This document shows, piece after piece, positions 5,867 through 7,138 of a stretch of DNA of 7,138 bases (its first letter is position 1; each line of letters begins with the position of its first letter). A model generated the notes under the pieces. That model did not search any database. It worked only from the letters and a program-made list of their open reading frames with translations, and had not been told where the DNA came from. The stretch spans positions 1 through 7,138 of the forward strand of contig JAHHRG010000075.1 of assembly GCA_020025965.1 (NCBI GenBank), given 5' to 3'. The translations under genes and the position numbers were made by a program. Source of the DNA: Sutterella sp. (lineage in GTDB: Bacteria > Pseudomonadota > Gammaproteobacteria > Burkholderiales > Burkholderiaceae_F).

Positions 5867-5932
5867 ATTGTTTCTGCCCGACGATTTACCCCGCGAAACA
5901 ATGCAGATTTTTCTGGAATGCAGTATTGTTTC
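5867..5932. repeat. Alternating ATTGTTTC / GAAACAAT inverted repeats
   Basis: ATTGTTTC occurs at 5867-5874 and 5925-5932, and its exact reverse complement GAAACAAT at 5895-5902, giving three 8-mers in alternating orientation at 28- and 30-bp steps. A degenerate ATTGTTC is at 5825-5831. The middle copy can pair with either outer copy, so two mutually exclusive hairpins are possible in the leader of the lipoprotein genes. They could equally be binding sites for a regulator. No U-tract follows, so this is not an ordinary terminator. A TAAAAT at 5863-5868 overlaps the first copy and is a weak -10 candidate. Confidence 0.45.
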
Positions 5933-5985
5933 ATCAAGCGGCAATATTTTGCCTTCCTCACTCTTTCGTCCAAATTAGAAAAACT

Positions 5986-6513
5986 ATGCAAAAGAAACTT
6001 CTCGCTACCGCCGTTCTTACCGTGACGCTTGCTCTCGCGGGTTGTACTACTGACGGTAACCGCTACCGCTCGGACGTCTATCGAGCCAATCAGGTCAATC
6101 AAGCACAGGAAGTCCGCACCGTCGAAATCATCGCCCTCAACCCCGCTCAGGTCGAAGTCAGCAATCGCGACCAGTCGAACCGTGCGAAGATGGCCGGGGC
6201 TGTGCTCGGTGCCATTGCCGGTTCTCTCATCGCCAGCCAGCATACCGACCATGATTCCTCCCGTATTGCGAGCGGCGTGGGCGGTGCAGCCATCGGCGGC
6301 ATGATCGGTGACTCCGTCGCCGGTAACTCCTCCTCGAAGTTCGTTAACGGCGTTCAGCTTGTCTACCGTACGCCTCAGGGGAAGATTTATCAGTCCGCTC
6401 AGGTCGGCCGTCTCTGCGAATTCCGTACCGGTACGGCTCTGATGGTCTCGTCCGAATACGGCGAAACTCGCATTCAGCCGAACAACCCCTACGGTTGCAA
6501 GCCGATGAAGTAA
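5986..6513 (+). CDS. Glycine-zipper lipoprotein (17-kDa antigen/SlyB-like)
   Basis: This 175-aa predicted outer-membrane lipoprotein has a signal peptide MQKKLLATAVLTVTLALAG ending in a lipobox, LALAGC, with lipidated Cys20. Residue +2 is Thr, not Asp, so Lol sorting to the outer membrane is expected. Residues 71-113 form a two-segment glycine zipper (GAVLGAIAGSLIAS and GVGGAAIGGMIGDSVAG), as in the Rickettsia 17-kDa antigen, Pcp and SlyB group. The C-terminal domain (118-175) has the beta-rich GVQLVYRTPQGK pattern and two cysteines, 144 and 171, that could form a periplasmic disulfide. The frame extends upstream to a TTG at 5926, but the signal peptide fixes the start at ATG 5986; the ribosome binding site there is weak. 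Family members are linked to envelope stress and membrane integrity. It is the first gene of a pair with a coiled-coil lipoprotein 12 bp downstream. Confidence 0.9.
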   Translation: MQKKLLATAVLTVTLALAGCTTDGNRYRSDVYRANQVNQAQEVRTVEIIALNPAQVEVSNRDQSNRAKMAGAVLGAIAGSLIASQHTDHDSSRIASGVGGAAIGGMIGDSVAGNSSSKFVNGVQLVYRTPQGKIYQSAQVGRLCEFRTGTALMVSSEYGETRIQPNNPYGCKPMK

Positions 6514-6525
6514 GGAAGAAGCGCT

Positions 6526-7017
6526 ATGAAAAAGTTTTCTCTTAGTCTTTTGGCGGGTGCTTTTATCCTCACGATGGCGGGTTGTGCCCAGGATAACCAG
6601 GCATTGCGCGATCAGCAGTATGCGCAGATGGGCGATCAGATGATCTACAACATCGGCGTCGTCGATGCCGAACAGAATCGCTTGAAGGCCGAAGCCGACG
6701 CCAAGGCCGCTCAGGACGCGAAGGAGGCCAAGATCCGCGCCGAAGCTCGTGCTCGTGCCGAGCGTGCCCGTCAGCAGGCCAATGCCAAAGTTGCAGCCGA
6801 GAAGCGTGCCCGTCAGCAAAAGCTTGAAGTCTATGCCGACCGAGAACGCGAACTCGAAATCCGTCTTCGCGAGTTGGACGTCGAAGCCCGTGAGGCTCAG
6901 GTGAAGAACATTGTTTCTCACGAAACGGAACGTGCGACCCGCGCCAAGGAAAAGGTGCAGTTGGAACTTGATGCGCTCCGCGCTCAAATCCAGAAAGAAA
7001 AGGCAGCGGCCGAATAA
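6526..7017 (+). CDS. Coiled-coil lipoprotein of unknown function
   Basis: This 163-aa protein begins with the signal MKKFSLSLLAGAFILTMAG and a lipobox, LTMAGC, with lipidated Cys20 followed by Ala-Gln, consistent with outer-membrane sorting. After a short linker, residues about 48-160 are almost entirely Ala, Glu, Lys, Arg and Gln with heptad-like Leu/Val/Ala positions, predicting one long helix or coiled coil long enough to span much of the periplasm. The composition is like the TolA stalk, but there is no TolA C-terminal domain and no transmembrane anchor. GGAAG at 6514-6518, directly after the stop of the previous gene, sits 7 bp before the ATG, so the two genes are very likely co-transcribed and perhaps partners. 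I do not recognise a named family. Low-complexity helices give spurious homology to many proteins, so only the topology is reliable. Confidence 0.85.
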   Translation: MKKFSLSLLAGAFILTMAGCAQDNQALRDQQYAQMGDQMIYNIGVVDAEQNRLKAEADAKAAQDAKEAKIRAEARARAERARQQANAKVAAEKRARQQKLEVYADRERELEIRLRELDVEAREAQVKNIVSHETERATRAKEKVQLELDALRAQIQKEKAAAE

Positions 7018-7047
7018 GCTCGCCTTCTCACGACTAACGTTCCGATA

Positions 7048-7108
7048 ACAAAGGGGGGCGTTGATAAAGCTCGACGAAAAAAAGGGGGGCACATTTCGCC
7101 CCCTTTGT
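7048..7108. terminator. G-run/C-run terminator with two competing 5' arms
   Basis: CGCCCCCTTTGT (7097-7108) can pair with ACAAAGGGGGGCG (7048-7060, one bulged G) across a long loop, or its CCCCCTTT with the nearer AAAGGGGGG (7081-7089). For the plus strand the following U-tract is modest (CAATTTT). On the minus strand the short hairpin is followed by seven T residues (complement of 7077-7083), a strong intrinsic terminator. It ends the lipoprotein operon and probably also a convergent gene lying to the right of the window. Confidence 0.75.
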
Positions 7109-7138
7109 CAATTTTGGGTCTAAAAAATAAATAAAGTC

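Noticed and set aside
5926..5985. TTG start giving 20 extra residues on the glycine-zipper lipoprotein
   Set aside because: It would put the signal peptide inside the protein; ATG 5986 gives a standard signal sequence with lipobox Cys at position 20.
5839..7092. 417-codon open frame on the minus strand across both lipoprotein genes
   Set aside because: It is antisense to two genes with clear signal peptides and lipoboxes. Its translation lacks recognisable domains, and its openness is explained by codon bias of the sense genes.

Overview
The window reads as a chromosomal segment of a Gram-negative proteobacterium. It carries a PEP synthetase regulatory protein, a TruC-type tRNA pseudouridine synthase, the tail of a TorD-like molybdoenzyme chaperone, and two lipoproteins with no Asp at the +2 position, which suits the outer membrane. 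The mix fits a gut-associated betaproteobacterium such as Sutterellaceae, but that placement is inference from gene content and not a database match. There are no insertion sequences, phage genes, CRISPR arrays, tRNAs or rRNAs.

Layout, left to right. (1) 1-197 (+): C-terminal end of a TorD/DmsD-family chaperone cut by the window edge. (2) 274-1122 (+): ppsR. It converges on truC, and the two share a hairpin terminator at 1144-1176. (3) Minus strand: an M20D (AmhX-like) metallo-amidohydrolase at 2076-3179 followed by truC. A strong intrinsic terminator at 2007-2044 lies between the M20 stop codon and the likely truC start, so the longest truC reading frame is probably over-extended. (4) 3180-3558: a 379-bp divergent control region with a 9+9 bp dyad around a TATAAT box, a second palindrome using the same half-site, and two small hairpins. 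(5) 3559-5251 (+): a two-gene operon of a CodA-like amidohydrolase and an orotate-phosphoribosyltransferase-like enzyme, closed by a textbook terminator. (6) 5508-5825 (+): an unrecognised 105-aa protein built from about 2.5 copies of a 38-residue beta-blade-like repeat. (7) 5986-7017 (+): two lipoprotein genes 12 bp apart, one glycine-zipper (17-kDa antigen/SlyB-like) and one long coiled coil, with a G-run/C-run terminator region at the right edge.

How the genes may work together. The most system-like part is the divergent block 2076-5251. A ring-amidine/amide hydrolase next to a PRPP-dependent base transferase looks like a salvage route (hydrolyse or deaminate a base, then ribosylate it), analogous in logic to CodA plus Upp. 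The M20D amidohydrolase opposite could act on a related amide, possibly under the same operator. The amidohydrolase is a barrel-only version that lacks the usual flanking beta-sandwich and has Gln where cytosine deaminase has its proton-shuttle Glu, so its substrate is open. The two lipoproteins probably act together in the cell envelope. The remaining genes are ordinary housekeeping genes.
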